Positions 34,364 to 44,954 of a stretch of 64,000 nt of DNA are shown here, one piece after another. Each line of letters starts with the position of its first letter. The stretch's first letter is position 1. Both the position numbers and the translations under genes were made by a program. This stretch comes from Phaeoceros laevis (lineage: Eukaryota; Anthocerotophyta; Anthocerotopsida; Notothyladales), in the NCBI GenBank assembly GCA_049999765.1, contig JBNGIQ010009426.1, positions 18,326-82,325 of the forward strand, written 5' to 3'. The notes under the pieces are model-generated. The model was not told the origin of the DNA and ran no database searches. It worked only from the letters and a program-made list of their open reading frames with translations.

Positions 34364-34456
34364 TGTTAGAAATCAAGCTCGTTATGCTAAGTGTGTTACC
34401 TTAATCTATTATATAAAGAGAGCTAGGGCACGGTGGCCCTAACCCCCATTTTTACA
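34364..34456 (+). repeat. 93-bp 3' LTR of Copia B
   Basis: TGTTAGAAATCAAGC...TTTTTACA with TG/CA ends, TATA box CTATTATATAAAGAG and hairpin AGGGC-ACGGT-GGCCCT. It is related along its whole length to the 87-bp LTR at 17710. Its start is fixed by the polypurine tract. Confidence 0.88.
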
Positions 34457-34463
34457 CGAAAGA

Positions 34464-35075
34464 TTGGAGAAACGATGTGACCGGGATGTTCAGGCTGCAG
34501 ACATCAAGAAACACTATTGTGGTAAGAATTATTTGCGAGCATTAGGAGTAAAGAGGATGGAAGTCATTTGTAGGGGTTTCTTTTCTATGAACAAGGCTGA
34601 GCAAGAACAACACCTACAAGACAATATGAGGAGTAATCAAAGGACTAGCAGTAGCAGTAGTTCAGAGTCTGAAAAGCTTGATTCTGATGCCGAAGTTGCT
34701 CAGCCTTTCATTCCCATTTTGAACTATCTGCCTAACATGGACAATCCACTCTGTGTAAGGGCCTTTTCAAGAGTATATTGTATTGGAGCTTTGCGGTTTA
34801 TGAAGGTAAGGTGCAGAGCAGCCAAACATAGGAGATGGGTTTGCTATCCAAGGCGGGGACGAACACCAACAGTGCATGCTCTTTTCTGCCGAGCTTGGAT
34901 GAAGAAGTTTCTCAGAAGTTGTGTAGAAAGGTTGCCAAACAAAGAGATATATCTTTTGCCAAACTCTTACACTAAAGAGGAGATTTTTCTAGAATATGTC
35001 AGGCAGCAGAAAAAGGTTGGGCTTCGCGCGACACGACGCGATGGTTATAACTGTCATAGTTCAGCTAACCTTTGA
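34464..35075 (+). CDS. Unidentified ORF, transposase-like in composition
   Basis: A 203-codon ORF starting MEKRCDRDVQAADIKKHYCG 8 bp after the Copia B LTR. Features: a Ser-run (TSSSSSSESEKLDSD), a Cys/Arg-rich middle (CIGALRFMKVRCRAAKHRRW, then CYPRRGRTPTVHALFCR), and RLPNKEIYLLPNSYTKEEIF. The order of a Cys-rich CIGALRF block, a VHALFC block and a YLLPNSYTK block resembles the N-terminal half of DNA-transposon proteins. I cannot name the family and catalytic residues are not visible. It may be part of an element into which Copia B inserted. Confidence 0.35.
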   Translation: MEKRCDRDVQAADIKKHYCGKNYLRALGVKRMEVICRGFFSMNKAEQEQHLQDNMRSNQRTSSSSSSESEKLDSDAEVAQPFIPILNYLPNMDNPLCVRAFSRVYCIGALRFMKVRCRAAKHRRWVCYPRRGRTPTVHALFCRAWMKKFLRSCVERLPNKEIYLLPNSYTKEEIFLEYVRQQKKVGLRATRRDGYNCHSSANL

Positions 35076-35324
35076 CCTGACTAATAAAGGGATAATAATC
35101 CCATCAGAACACTGGCGGAGCAGCAAGATGTTGTCCAGTCAAAGGAAAAGAGGAAAGCGGATGACCACACTTGGAAACAAAGGGAATAACTCTTCGTGTT
35201 AATGAAACCACATCTGCAGGAGAGCTATAGAGTCACTCAAACCCTTGCATCAAACCAAAACCGATCAAGGTCTGCAGTGTGTCAATCCAGATAGGTTGAG
35301 TCTAACAATGCGGGTAGTTGCTGA

Positions 35325-35700
35325 TTGATGAGTGGGCAGAGTACATACACATCGCCAGAGTGGACGAGGAAGCTTGCTCAGGATTTCGGACTTATCGACT
35401 TTGATGATGACACACAATATTGTACAGATGTGGAATGTGGTCGAGCCTCTGTAAACACAAACATGTCACACAAAGACTATCAGTGGTTCAGGAATTTAAA
35501 CATGGACGACGATGATAAAGCCAGAGATGAGATGCTTAGTACACTGCAGTCCCTTACCAGTGGTGGCTTCAAGGAGAAAGATTGACTGATTACGGGAGCA
35601 GAGTATGACATTTGGGTCATGAGGATGCAAGGAGCCCTCGAAGAGAAAAATTTGTGGAGATGGTTAGTGGTGAAACAAGTCGGTATTCAGTGAATATAAA
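35325..35700 (+). pseudogene. Copia gag N-terminal fragment (element C)
   Basis: An ORF ending at 35585 runs, after a stop, into EYDIWVMRMQGALEEKNLW, the start of a Copia gag domain, which ends at another stop near 35690. The upstream part (QYCTDVECGRASVNTNMSHK, YQWFRNLNMDDDDK) could be the gag leader or the 3' end of something else. Confidence 0.6.
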
Positions 35701-36706
35701 TGTTACAGGGAGGCACAGTCGGTGCTCCTTGGTGATGAAAGCACACTTTCAATTATTGGGACTGGTAAAGTAATCTTAAACTTACTCCATGGTCAGAAGT
35801 TGAAGCTGTGTGATGTTCTCCATGTGCCTGCGATTGCGGGCCAGTTTGTTGCGAGTTCGTTACACGGTTGGGGTTCGAGCCCCGGGTCCTATTCTAACTA
35901 TATTCTGACAACATCGGGTTAACTACCTGCCCTAGTTGCTACCCCGTCTACCGTTCTAGCTCCTACCGGGCTCCGCGGCCATGGCGTCGTTTACGCTATA
36001 GGCGTAACACCTGGAGCACAACAGCGCCAACGAATTCTTCCCAAATGTCCTTCGATTGCCCCGTGATTTCAAAAAGAAATATGAATACAGAGCCGCCCAG
36101 AAGAATCGTGTACTTTGAAGGAGACAAATGCACACTTGTTAGGAGTGAGAATCCTAGAGTTGCTATAGTTGAAGGGTATCCAGTCAATGACATTTATCAG
36201 TGGAGTGTACTTGGGAGCAGATTACCTATCCTGAATGTCACTGGTATTGGCAGCAACCTCTCTCCAAATGAGGTTGCCAAAGTGTGGCATTAGAGATGTG
36301 GACACCCCAATGGTAAGAAGCTGCAGGCCATGAGGAATAGTTTGTTGTACTCTGATGGCATAACTGGGCATGTGGGGGACTTACCACTCTGTGAGGCATG
36401 TGTTTTTGGGAAACACCACGAGTTTGCCTTCAACAAATCTGGAGCCCACCGTGCTGCAGCTCCATTGGAACTTGTGCATTCAGATATATGTAGACCCATT
36501 TTTGTACCTTCTATTGGTGGGGGCTCGTTCTTCTTCACTTTCATTGATGACTTTACGAGGTACTGCATCCTGTATATCCTGCAGCAAAAAGTGAAGCACT
36601 GCAACGATTTCAGGACTATCTCTTGATGGGCGAGAGGCATACAGGACGAAGCTTGCGATGCCTACGATCAGATAATGGTGGGGAATATACCTCGAATGAG
36701 TTTAGG
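35701..36706 (+). mobile_element. Copia C protease-integrase fragment with an internal insertion
   Basis: LLGDESTLSIIGTGKVILNL and LCDVLHVPAIAG (protease tail), interrupted at about 35838 and resuming after about 36040 with RIVYFEGDKCTLVRSE, VEGYPVNDIYQW, RCGHPNGKKLQAMRNS, LPLCEACVFGKHHEFAFNKS and LELVHSDICRPIF (first catalytic Asp), then in another frame LRCLRSDNGGEYTSNEFR. It is close to Copia A but retains the second Asp. A TAG at 36291-36293 and frameshifts break it. It joins Gypsy sequence at 36706. Confidence 0.85.
35838..36040 (+). mobile_element. tRNA-derived SINE candidate
   Basis: Insert inside Copia C. It carries a box B match GGGTTCGAGCCCCGGGTCC (35869-35887) and, about 35 nt upstream, a box A-like GGGCCAGTTTGTTGCGAG. 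The spacing fits a tRNA-derived RNA polymerase III promoter. The body is GC-rich without coding potential. I could not confirm a target-site duplication or A-tail. Confidence 0.45.
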
Positions 36707-37253
36707 CCTATTTGGGGCACCGAATCGTGCCTGGTGGCATGATGCCGCACTTAGCTAAGGTCGAGGCTATTAACAAGATCCAAGTGCCTCAGGATGTTTC
36801 TAAGTTGCGTGCGTTCATAGGGTTGTGTAATTATTATCGAGTGTATGTGCCGGAGTTCAGCAGGATTGCTAAGCCGTTCTATGACTTGTTAAAGAAGGAA
36901 GTTCGCTGGGTGTAGGATGAGTCATGCCAAGCAGCCTTCGAGAGGCTGAAGCAAGCCTTGACAGAGCAGCCCTTGCTGCGAAGACCAGACTTTAGTAAGC
37001 AGTTCATTCTTCATATTGACTAGTCAGGGCTGGGCATTGGGGCTGTGTTGTCGCAACAGGATGATGGAGATGTGGAGCATGTGATAGCCTACGCTTCCAA
37101 GAGCAATAACTGTGCGGAGGCCAATTACTCCTCTTACGAGGGAGAATGCCTAGCGGTGGTTTGGGCTATCCAGCACTTCAGACCTTACCTGTATGGTAAG
37201 AAGTTCACCTTGTATACTGACCATCAGCCATTACGTTGGCTGATGGTGTCCCA
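36707..37253 (+). mobile_element. Gypsy RT-RNase H fragment
   Basis: GHRIVPGGMMPHLAKVEAIN, LRAFIGLCNYYRVYVPEFSR, AFERLKQALTEQPLLRRPDF, GIGAVLSQ, YASKSNNCAEANYSSYEGEC, FTLYTDHQPLRWLM. It begins directly on Copia C and ends in the hairpin block. TAG codons at 36913-36915 and 37021-37023 both occupy Trp positions (TGG to TAG). Confidence 0.88.
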
Positions 37254-37430
37254 ATGATGTGCCGGCATCCAACGCTTGTAGGGTGCTTCCCACAAGTGTC
37301 GTCGAGGACGACACTTGTCTAGCCCGTATCATTGCAGGCCTTCCCCGACGGCCTGCAACGATACGTTGTCGGTCCGGCGATCTGGTTTGTGTGTGCTTCC
37401 CACAGCCGCCACACCTGTAGGGTGCTTCCC
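37220..37430. repeat. Third hairpin-rich block
   Basis: Arms 37220-37230/37237-37247 (11 bp perfect), 37292-37303/37307-37318 (12 bp perfect, 3-nt loop), 37325-37340/37350-37365 (16 bp, one mismatch). TGTAGGGTGCTTCCCACA, itself able to fold, occurs twice (about 37278 and 37410), with a third partial copy near 37395. Confidence 0.85.
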
Positions 37431-37543
37431 ACAGCGCAGGAAGAAGAGGTGCGATAACGATAACTTGCGTGCCCCTCGATTGTAGGAGCTGATCTTAGCT
37501 TGCCTGTTTCGATGGATCTGTTGTGTATTCCTTGCAAATGGAC

Positions 37544-39600
37544 ACAATGGACATCGGAAAGTTGGTTGATCCGAAGATGTTAGAAGGCTTTTTTAGTGCA
37601 CAACGAGGGACTCTTGAAGAAGGAGAGAGCAAAGTTGTTGAGAAAGATACGGAAACTTGAAGTTCCCGACAAGGATGCAGACGGAAAGTGTACAGTGGAA
37701 GTTGATAAGTCGGATCAGCCTTGCGGGAAAGGGAAGAGGGAGTTGACACATTTTTTGTCCTCTCAAACTAGAGGAATGTTCAAAAATTTCTTAAAAAAAC
37801 TTCAAGGATCTACCTCCCAGAGATGCGAGTTCCATAGTACATTTTGCAAAGGCTGAATTTTCAGGTAACTGGTTGGAATCCTGGGAAGTACTCATATAGC
37901 AGCAACACTTCGGAACAAGAAGTGCAACTTGAAGAAGAGTATCAAGAGGAAAGTGGATGAGTAAGTGTACTGTTCCTTTACCTACTTGACCTACGCTTTG
38001 TGCTAGTGATATGATAACTACCTACTTGACCTACGCTTTGTGCTTTGTGCTAGTGATATGATAACTACCTACTTGACCTACTCTTTGTGCTAGTGATATG
38101 ATAACCTACAGTTATGGATGAACAACTAATTGGATATGAGATTGTCTCCAAAGAATGAATGGCTGATGAATGGATGGATGGATGGAAAACTTACTGACAA
38201 TTGTTTAACTGGTTTTTTTTTTGTAGCTTCGTGCCTAGAAACATGACTGAGAAAGCTTGGAAAAAAGCTAAGAAGCTATTGCTGGCGTCTGCATCTCCTT
38301 CCTTGTCACTTCGCATGCAAGAAACGAGAAGCAAGGTTAAAAACCTTAGTCATGTTGGCAAAGGGGGTGTTTCCTCCTTTCAGTTCAGATGGAAGACCTT
38401 GTGTGGGCAAGATCCTTCGCCGGACATAGTTCAGCTAACTCTGGCCACTCCCAAGTTCAAGGCAGAGTCCAAATCAGGCCCGGAAGAAACTGGGACAGAA
38501 GCAGCTAATACAGATTTTGAAGAAAATGATGAGGCTGATGCAAATTCTGAGGCTGTAGAAGAAGCTGTATCAGCTGTGAAGACCAAGGAGAAGTTAGAGA
38601 AGTCAAAAAGAAGTTGAAGGAAGCCCCTCCTAAGGTGAACAAGGCTATGGCTAAGCTCAACAAGGCTGCCAAGCTGATGAAGTTGAATAATTCTGGTAAG
38701 TCTATGGTCAAATTCTCATGTCAAATTCAGTTTGTTGGTTTGTTGCAGGGGAGCCATGGTCTGTTATGCACTAATCAAGGGTCTTTTCTTTTAGAATGGA
38801 AGGTGGTGTACCCCTCAAAGTATGATAAACATGGATTGGAAATTTCGGAAGAAGACCTTCAACGTCTAGAAGATGGAGAATTCATCAATGACACCCTTAT
38901 TGACTTCTATTCAAGGTAATGTATATGAATGCAGTTCTTTGTAAGATTGTAGAGTTAGGCCTCTGAATTGAGATTTATTATGAATTAAGTTTGGGTTTTT
39001 CTTTGTTAGGTATCTCCTTGAAGAAGTGTTATCAGAGAATTTGGAAGGGAAGGTCTGCATCTTTAGTGCTTTGTTTCTGGCACGCCTCCAAGAGGCTGAC
39101 AAGAAAGCCTATGGCTCATCAAGCACAGGATTCCCTACGAATCCTGACAATAAGGAATTCTTGCTTTTTCCTTTCCAGCACGAGTCCCATTGGTCTTTGT
39201 TGATTTGCTATGGCCATAGCAAGCATCATTTTTTCAGTTTGGTAGAGCAGTACATGAAGATCACAACCAAAACCAAGCTGAAGTACGTGAAGCTGAAGGT
39301 AAGTGTATGATCCTACAACCACTTGCAATTTGGTTACTGCACCTTGCCATGTGGTAGCTAATCGATGTTGTTGCAGGTTCTAGAGCAGAGGAATGGCTAT
39401 GACTGTGGGATCCATGAGGGAGTCGGTGAATCATTTTTGTGAGAACTACATGACAGCAAAGCGATTGATGGAGCTACAAAGGGCAGTGGTCTCCTTGTCC
39501 AGATGCAAAAGGTTGTGCAGAAATTTGTGGGGTAGAGTTTGCGGTTGTTTTGCAGCAGAGACTGTGACAGATTTGCAGAATGAGGCCTGGGCTGAGTGAG
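37544..39600 (+). pseudogene. Ulp1-family (C48) SUMO-protease-like gene, probably defective
   Basis: Spliced gene with a C-terminal Ulp1 cysteine protease domain, which would cleave SUMO from targets in the nucleus. Exon boundaries I can place: donor GATGA|GTAAGTG at 37957; acceptor TTTTTTGTAG|CTTCG at about 38227; donor TTCAAG|GTAATG at 38916; acceptor TTTGTTAG|GTATC at about 39010; donor GAAG|GTAAGTG at about 39300; acceptor GTTGCAG|GTTCTAG at about 39377. Protease signs: LEDGEFINDTLIDFYSR|YLLEEVL, catalytic His in FQHESHWSLLICY, then EQRNGYDCG with the catalytic Gln and Cys. The usual Asp after His is not obvious (HHFFSLVEQY). Frameshifts near 37600, 38615 and after DCG argue for a pseudogene or wrong exon choices. 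Ulp1 genes are also carried by MULE transposons. Confidence 0.6.
37979..38105. repeat. Intronic tandem repeat, about 42 bp x 3
   Basis: TACCTACTTGACCTACGCTT followed by TGTGCTAGTGATATGATAAC, three copies, the second with an extra TTTGTGC. It lies wholly in the first predicted intron of the Ulp1-like gene. Confidence 0.9.
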
Positions 39601-39790
39601 GGCTAGAAACTGTGAGAATTGTGCAGAATGTAGTTGTTTTGTGACTTGCAGAAGGTGTAGATACAATCAATTGTGCAGAATGTGGCTGTTTTGCAGTGGA
39701 GTCTGTGTCAGTTTAGAGTGAGGCCTCGAAACTATGACAATTGTGCAAAATGTAGGTGTTTTGTGACTTGCCGAAGGTGTAGATACAATT
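39537..39790. repeat. Tandem duplication, about 122 bp unit
   Basis: Two diverged copies sharing TTTTGCAG...GTCTGTG, TGAGGCC, ACTATGACAATTGTGC and TTTTGTGACTTGC-GAAGGTG. It overlaps the 3' end of the Ulp1-like gene. Confidence 0.8.
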
Positions 39791-40237
39791 CTTTGTTTCG
39801 ATAGTATTATGTGTATACAATTCATTCTATGATTCATCAAACTCATTTGTATTGTGGTTTATATATTTATATACAGGAATATCTTTTATAAATGTTTTTG
39901 ATTATCCAATATAAAAAGAACATGTATTAGTAATTACTTATATATGTATTATAATTAGAATAATTGAATACAAGCATTATATTAGTCAATTAGTTAATTA
40001 TTTATTCAAATTTTTATTAAGTGTTTCGACATGATGTGAGCCTGTCCTTTTGACATTTCCCACTCGGTTCATTCTACTAGTAGTTACACTTGCTCCTACT
40101 CGTTTATTTGCCTGTGGATAAGTTAGTCCTTTCGACCTTCAATTAGTTAGGTTTATTCAACAAGTTGTGCACCGGCCCTCCTCGGAAGGTGGAAAAGTTC
40201 GAAGTGTTGAGAGAACATATTTGTCTTTTGACGCGCC
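39791..40237. other. AT-rich intergenic, no gene
   Basis: Strong A/T bias at 39800-40020 with short TATATA and TTAATTA runs. No coding signal. Confidence 0.5.
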
Positions 40238-40333
40238 CATTTCGACATGCATTTCGACACCAAATGTCGAAAAAACAGTCGTCCAGCTTATTCGACGTGT
40301 TTTTCGCCATGTGTCGAAATGCATGTCGAAATG
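40238..40333. repeat. Foldback element with perfect 23-bp arms
   Basis: Arms 40238-40260 and 40311-40333 (CATTTCGACATGCATTTCGA + CAC and its complement), 50-nt loop that itself contains ATTCGACG and AATGTCGA words. It directly borders the truncated gag at 40348, so it probably is a MITE-like insertion. Confidence 0.85.
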
Positions 40334-40347
40334 ACACCTTTTTTCTA

Positions 40348-41764
40348 CTAGGGTTCTAGTGCTTCGAAAGACCGAGGAAGCAGGTTGAGTGTGTTCTCTA
40401 CCTTTGCTCGGACTTGAGAACTGGCTAAACCCTTGAGGAAACGGGTGCGCATGTTGCCGCAATCAACACCAACCCCCAACCGAGTGGCCATCCTTCGGAG
40501 TGCATCGGCATAAGCCTCAACTGACTCATCAGCTTGTTGCACACGAGATTCAAATTGTTGCCACAGTGCCTGCTCGTCCTGGCCAACAAATTTCTTCTCG
40601 AATGCTGTTCAGAAGCTCCGCCAACCTTCTTCAACACCTCCAGGGTGCTTGTCAAACATAGCCTCACGGTTTTGATACCATGTGGCAGCTGCTCCCACAA
40701 GTTTAGCTTGAGCATGCTCCATGGCTTCCTCCGGTCCCCATCCATTCACTTTGACAGCCCTGGCCAATGCCCTGAGCCACTGTTCCGCCTCTTCCGGGCA
40801 GGGGAATCCACGGCCTCCGGAAAATTCCGGCAACTTCATGACTTCTTTGCCGGTCATACGCACAGGCCAGGCTGAGCCAAAAAACTGATTGTGAGCACAT
40901 GCTGCAGCATACGAGTAACCAGCACCAGGTACAGGTACCTTCTTGAATTGAGGGCAAGCAATGCCCGTCAAAGTCGGTTTTTGCACACTAGAACTAAGCC
41001 CCGCTACTACTGTCTCCCACACATTCTTCACGCCTTCATCAATTGAAAATTGCGGGAAACGGCCGGATGCTCCCGCCTTGCCACCAGTCAGAGACCCCAA
41101 AACCCGTCGAACATGCTCTTCCAGTCGACTATTCTCATCAGGGAAGGTCCTTTTCGTCTGAGGCACCTTCTTCTCTTCATGCTCTGACCCCTCCCGAGGC
41201 AAGTGAACAGAGTCCGGATCATCCCTATTCGTCATCTTCATCCTTTGGCATCTTACCGGTCGAGGTGTTCTTCAAAGTATCCTGCGATACCTGCGCCACA
41301 AACGGGTCACCGGCCAATTTTTGCACTTGAACTTCTATCATGCGCTGCACCGCGGGCATGGACATGACACGATTGCATGCCTCCAGATGAAGCTTATGCC
41401 ATGAGTCATCGTCCAAAGTCACTTCATCCCCGAATACTGTTTGCATAGTGGTCTTGGGGCCGCTCCCCTGGTCAAGACCGTCCTCATTAGCTTGGTTATC
41501 AGCCTCTTCTACTGGGAAGTACTGAGACATCTCGTCGTCCGAAATGCAGCTTACAAATTCGTGCTCTGCCAATTTTTCAGTCTTGGCTAACTCACGCCTC
41601 CTCCACAATGTGTCCAGATCTGAGCTTGCCACCCCTTGGATATCCAAGTCAAGGCTCTGATCCGGAGTGTCGGGGACGTACCAATCAAGATCCGTTGCGA
41701 ACAAATATTCTTTTATCATGAGGAGTGAAAGGATCCAGCAACCAGGAGCCCGGACACAACTCAA
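40348..41764 (-). pseudogene. Gypsy gag (minus strand), truncated
   Basis: Three gag pieces in series. 41225-41764: acidic N-terminal part (DLDWYVPDTPDQSLDLDIQG). 40609-41241: VMKLPEFSGGRGFPCPEEAE, QWLRALARAVKVNGWGPEEA and KLVGAAATWYQNRE, the retrotransposon gag core. After a TGA at 40609-40611: FESRVQQADESVEAYADALR, RFLKGLASSQVRAKVENTL. One frameshift (near 41235) and the stop break it. It ends at 40348 next to the foldback element, with pol missing. The PBS and LTR lie just upstream in the same orientation. Confidence 0.82.
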
Positions 41765-41817
41765 AAATCTGCGTCAACACACAACAACACACCAACGCCC
41801 AGACAAGTCGAAGCCGG

Positions 41818-41828
41818 GCTCTGATACC
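41818..41828 (-). promoter_or_regulatory. Primer-binding site of the minus-strand Gypsy element
   Basis: GCTCTGATACC on the plus strand, complement of 11 of the 12 bases of the tRNA-iMet site, abutting the LTR. Confidence 0.8.
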
Positions 41829-42302
41829 TGAAGAATTTCACTATGCAGGAAATGAACACCCCTGGTCACAAGTTTCCTGATCGGGACTGCGGGGGGCTGC
41901 GTACCATGGTATGCTTCCGGCACCGTGGGCCTCGCGCCACTAACGGCAAGCACGCCACTAACAGCAAGATCCCCTACCGGAAGGCGGCGTGCACTCACAA
42001 ACTTGCAAAAGACTTGCACACCGGAAAACTCCTCAAATTCCGATCCCGAGAAACAGATAGGCGCCGGTATAAAAAGGCCCCGGTCGCCGTGGCACCGTTC
42101 CGTCCTAAACTACGAGATCCGTTAGGGTAGAGAAAAGCCCCGCCGGCCCCGGTCCCGAATCTAGTTCCATTACAATGCAGACCCGAGCTATGATAAAATC
42201 CATGAGTCAGAAGGACCACGCCACACTCTACTTAACCTAACTGGACTTAACTACTAAATAGGTACTCTAACTAGGGGGGTCTATCTAAATGGAATCTTTC
42301 CA
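41829..42302 (-). repeat. 5' LTR candidate (474 bp)
   Basis: Runs from TGAAGAATTTC beside the primer site to GGAATCTTTCCA, giving TG...CA ends with an imperfect terminal inverted match (TGAAGAAT versus TGGAAAGATTCC). The outer end is inferred because no second copy is in the window. Confidence 0.55.
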
Positions 42303-42919
42303 GGAGCTGCTACCGCGGAAGTTCGGTCCTCCTGTTTTCTGGTGACTGTCTCGTCTGTCCTCGTACCCCTGCCTGCCTCGATGCGCAAGGCGTGATCGCA
42401 GAGTTTCTTGCTTGAGGGCTTGAGGAGTGCATTGAAGCACAGCGCAGCGTCTCAAGAGCTCTGGCTGGACTCGGAGGTTGTCGGAACCAATCTGAAGCTG
42501 GAAGCAGTGGCAGTGCCAATACTCCAATTGGTGCAGTTCCGGGAGTAACATCCCACGAACATCGGCTTGAGCAGTTCTAGGAGTAATGCTGGCCTACCGA
42601 CTATGGAGCACCTCGACATGCATCTCCTTGTTACACTGCCTGACCCGGTCGGTCCCTCCCTGTTGCGGATGTTAAGCAGATTAAGTTGAATCTCTACACG
42701 CTGTTTACGTCAGGGTGCAAGGTCACTCAAGAACGCACCAACTAATTCCTATCTTGAGCGACTGGCGCCTAGCACTGGACTCCAGACTCTTTGTGGTCTT
42801 GAAAGGCTCCACAATGGGAAGCTGATCGGAGATCAAGTGTCTGTAGGAAGCGGACTTGAGATACATTATGTTCCAGAAGCTTCCCTGTCAAGGTTCGAAA
42901 TTCCTAGACCTACATGCCG
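42303..42919. other. Between LTR and XH gene, no gene
   Basis: Mixed composition, short ORFs only. It may contain the 3' UTR of the XH-domain gene. Confidence 0.45.
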
Positions 42920-44092
42920 TCAAGGATGACGCCGTTTTCTTCCTCTTTTCTCTGCCCTCCCCGTTCCACGTGCACCGCTGGCACCCTTCTTCAGCTCTGT
43001 GACTTCGGCCTGCAACTTCATGTTCTCAGCCTTGCCTTTTTTGATCGTATCCCCCAAGTGGTTGACGACCTCCTCTAGGGTTGCTTCCCGGCCTCGTGTA
43101 AAGGGGTTGCTGCCCTCTGCATCAAAGTTCCAACAAGTTGGGATTGGGTACCGACCGCTAGCGTTGTACTGCTCGATTTCCATCAATGAAGTGGCTACAC
43201 CATTGTAGGGCTTGTCACCGAATCTCGCCCTCAGCTGCTTCAACAGGGGATCGTCCGGGTCTACTTCCTCTTTACACTGCATGATTCCAGCAGGATATCG
43301 ACTCAGCTCGACGAGCAGTGTTGTCAGCCCCTGTCACAGAACGCAATGAAACAAATGAGATCCTCACCTTCGTTCGCTCCGGGTCTAGGTAGACCTTCTT
43401 GTACGGACACCAGTCGTGCTTCTTTATCTTGTCAACCCTTTCTGAGCTTATTTTTGCACGTTTAGCTTGAAAGTCAGGATGGTTGAAATGGGCCTCACCC
43501 ACATCTTCCCAGCAGCTGTCGTCGATCTCACCGCACCTCTTGACCCCAATACCCGCCTTGACATTCTCGTGAAGAGCTCTGATCACCTGTACAAGACAGT
43601 CGGAAGACGCTTGCACCAGTGACCACAAGCATGCAAAAGGAACACGCCAGCCTCACAGCAAAAGATATCAGGACAGACATCAAAGGTCTTACCTCCACTG
43701 CTGCTCTCTTCGCACCCTCCAGTAAGTCGACTTTACCACGATGGCAGACAACCAACTTGTTAACCATATCTCATGCGTATTCGTTTTCTTCTTCAAGTTC
43801 CTTCAGTTTTTCCTCCAACTCTGCGATTTTCCCAGTTGATAGCTCAGATCTTAGGGTTTCGCTCTCTGTCACAGATAACTGACTTTTGGCAACAGTTGGC
43901 AGGAAGCATGGAACACGAAACCATGAAAAAAACACAGCTGGTAGGTCCAAAACCTTGTCTGTGCTTCTCTTCCAGCAGCTGCATTTCCAGCTCTGCGTCC
44001 TTACTAGCCTGCTCGGCAGCCCTCATCCTGTTAGTCATTTGGAACTTTTCGGTGCATCTCCACGACTGTAAAGCATGCGAAAGATAGGGCAC
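42920..44092 (-). pseudogene. XH-domain gene, FDM/IDN2-like (RNA-directed DNA methylation)
   Basis: Plant factor-of-DNA-methylation family; members bind dsRNA through an XS domain, dimerise by a coiled coil and end in an XH domain. Minus-strand exons: a coiled-coil exon near 43945-44060 (KFQMTNRMRAAEQASKDAEL); 43694-43865 (ELEEKLKELEEENEY, then a TGA at 43771-43773, then DMVNKLVVCHRGKVDLLEGA); 43368-43586 (VIRALHENVKAGIGVKRCGE, the XH start); and 42920-43276 (DPDDPLLKQLRARFGDKPYN, GVATSLMEIEQYNASGRYPI, WNF...GREATLEEVVNHL, the XH C-terminus, then a basic tail RGRKRRHP). Donors and acceptors are consensus (GAG|GTAAGA, ACAG|GTGATC, AAG|GTGAGG, GCAG|TGTAAA). The XS domain is not in view. The TGA in the coiled coil (Arg position, CGA to TGA) makes it probably inactive, or an error. 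Confidence 0.72.
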
Positions 44093-44954
44093 CCATGAAC
44101 GTGGACAGATCTGACGAGATATGTCCCAGGATGGTAGAATAGCCAGAAAAACCCACCACCCAAACTGCGCGTTCAGAGCCTCTGATCATGTTCTAAATGT
44201 CCCTACCACTTGATTCACATGGAATGAAACCTCCAAGGGTGGATTAGCAGAGAGGATACTCAGCTGTTTCTTTGACGACAACACGCCCTGCAATGACCCG
44301 AGTATCCTCTACTCCACGTCAGTAGGAGGCGTCTGAGCTAATAAGCTGTTCCTTGATAGCCAACTGGCGTAAGGTAACACCAGTTTCCAGGTAGCATCAG
44401 TGAACACAGCCTTCTGCTCATAGGTGGACGAGCCCCATGCAACTGCATCTGTCTCAGCACACCGTAATCCTGTGTCACAGCGACCCTGTCTGCTACTAAA
44501 CGGAGCGGCCGTCCACCATGTCCCAATGTACATCTGCTCCATAAATCCAGCATCCAACCCCTACAAATTCAATGGCCTACTCGAAAGCAAACCTACAGCA
44601 AGACAGGCGTGACAAACCAAGAGCCTTAACAGGCACCAAACATTTTTCTGTGGGCCTTCCATCATTTGTGACTACACTTTCCATTTATGGCTACTCGATG
44701 GATTTATGCACATATCCTATGTGAACTATATATATCTGAGACCCCGGCTAAGCTCCACAGAAAAACCTCAGGTTGACCAACCTGTAATGGGTCACACAGC
44801 ATCAGATGACCTCTTGGTGCTTGGGAGTGAACACGCCCAGTAGTTATGCAGAGGTCAGAACTCTTATGTCCTTCAACCCAACATCATATGGATCACATTG
44901 GCAATGAAGCCCAATACTGCACATTCCCGGCAGCCTTTACATCTGACGTCCATT
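44093..44954. other. No gene recognised
   Basis: Could hold further upstream exons of the XH gene on the minus strand. A frame at 44309-44557 (MDAGFMEQMYIGTWWTAAPF) is open, but I do not recognise it. Confidence 0.4.

Larger units (their letters stand above)
32940..34456 (+). mobile_element. Copia retrotransposon B, 3' half with LTR
   Basis: RT and RNase H followed by polypurine tract and 3' LTR. The 5' part (gag, protease, integrase) is absent; the element begins at the RT start next to the hairpin block. Its LTR is the same family as the solo LTR at 17710-17796. Confidence 0.9.
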
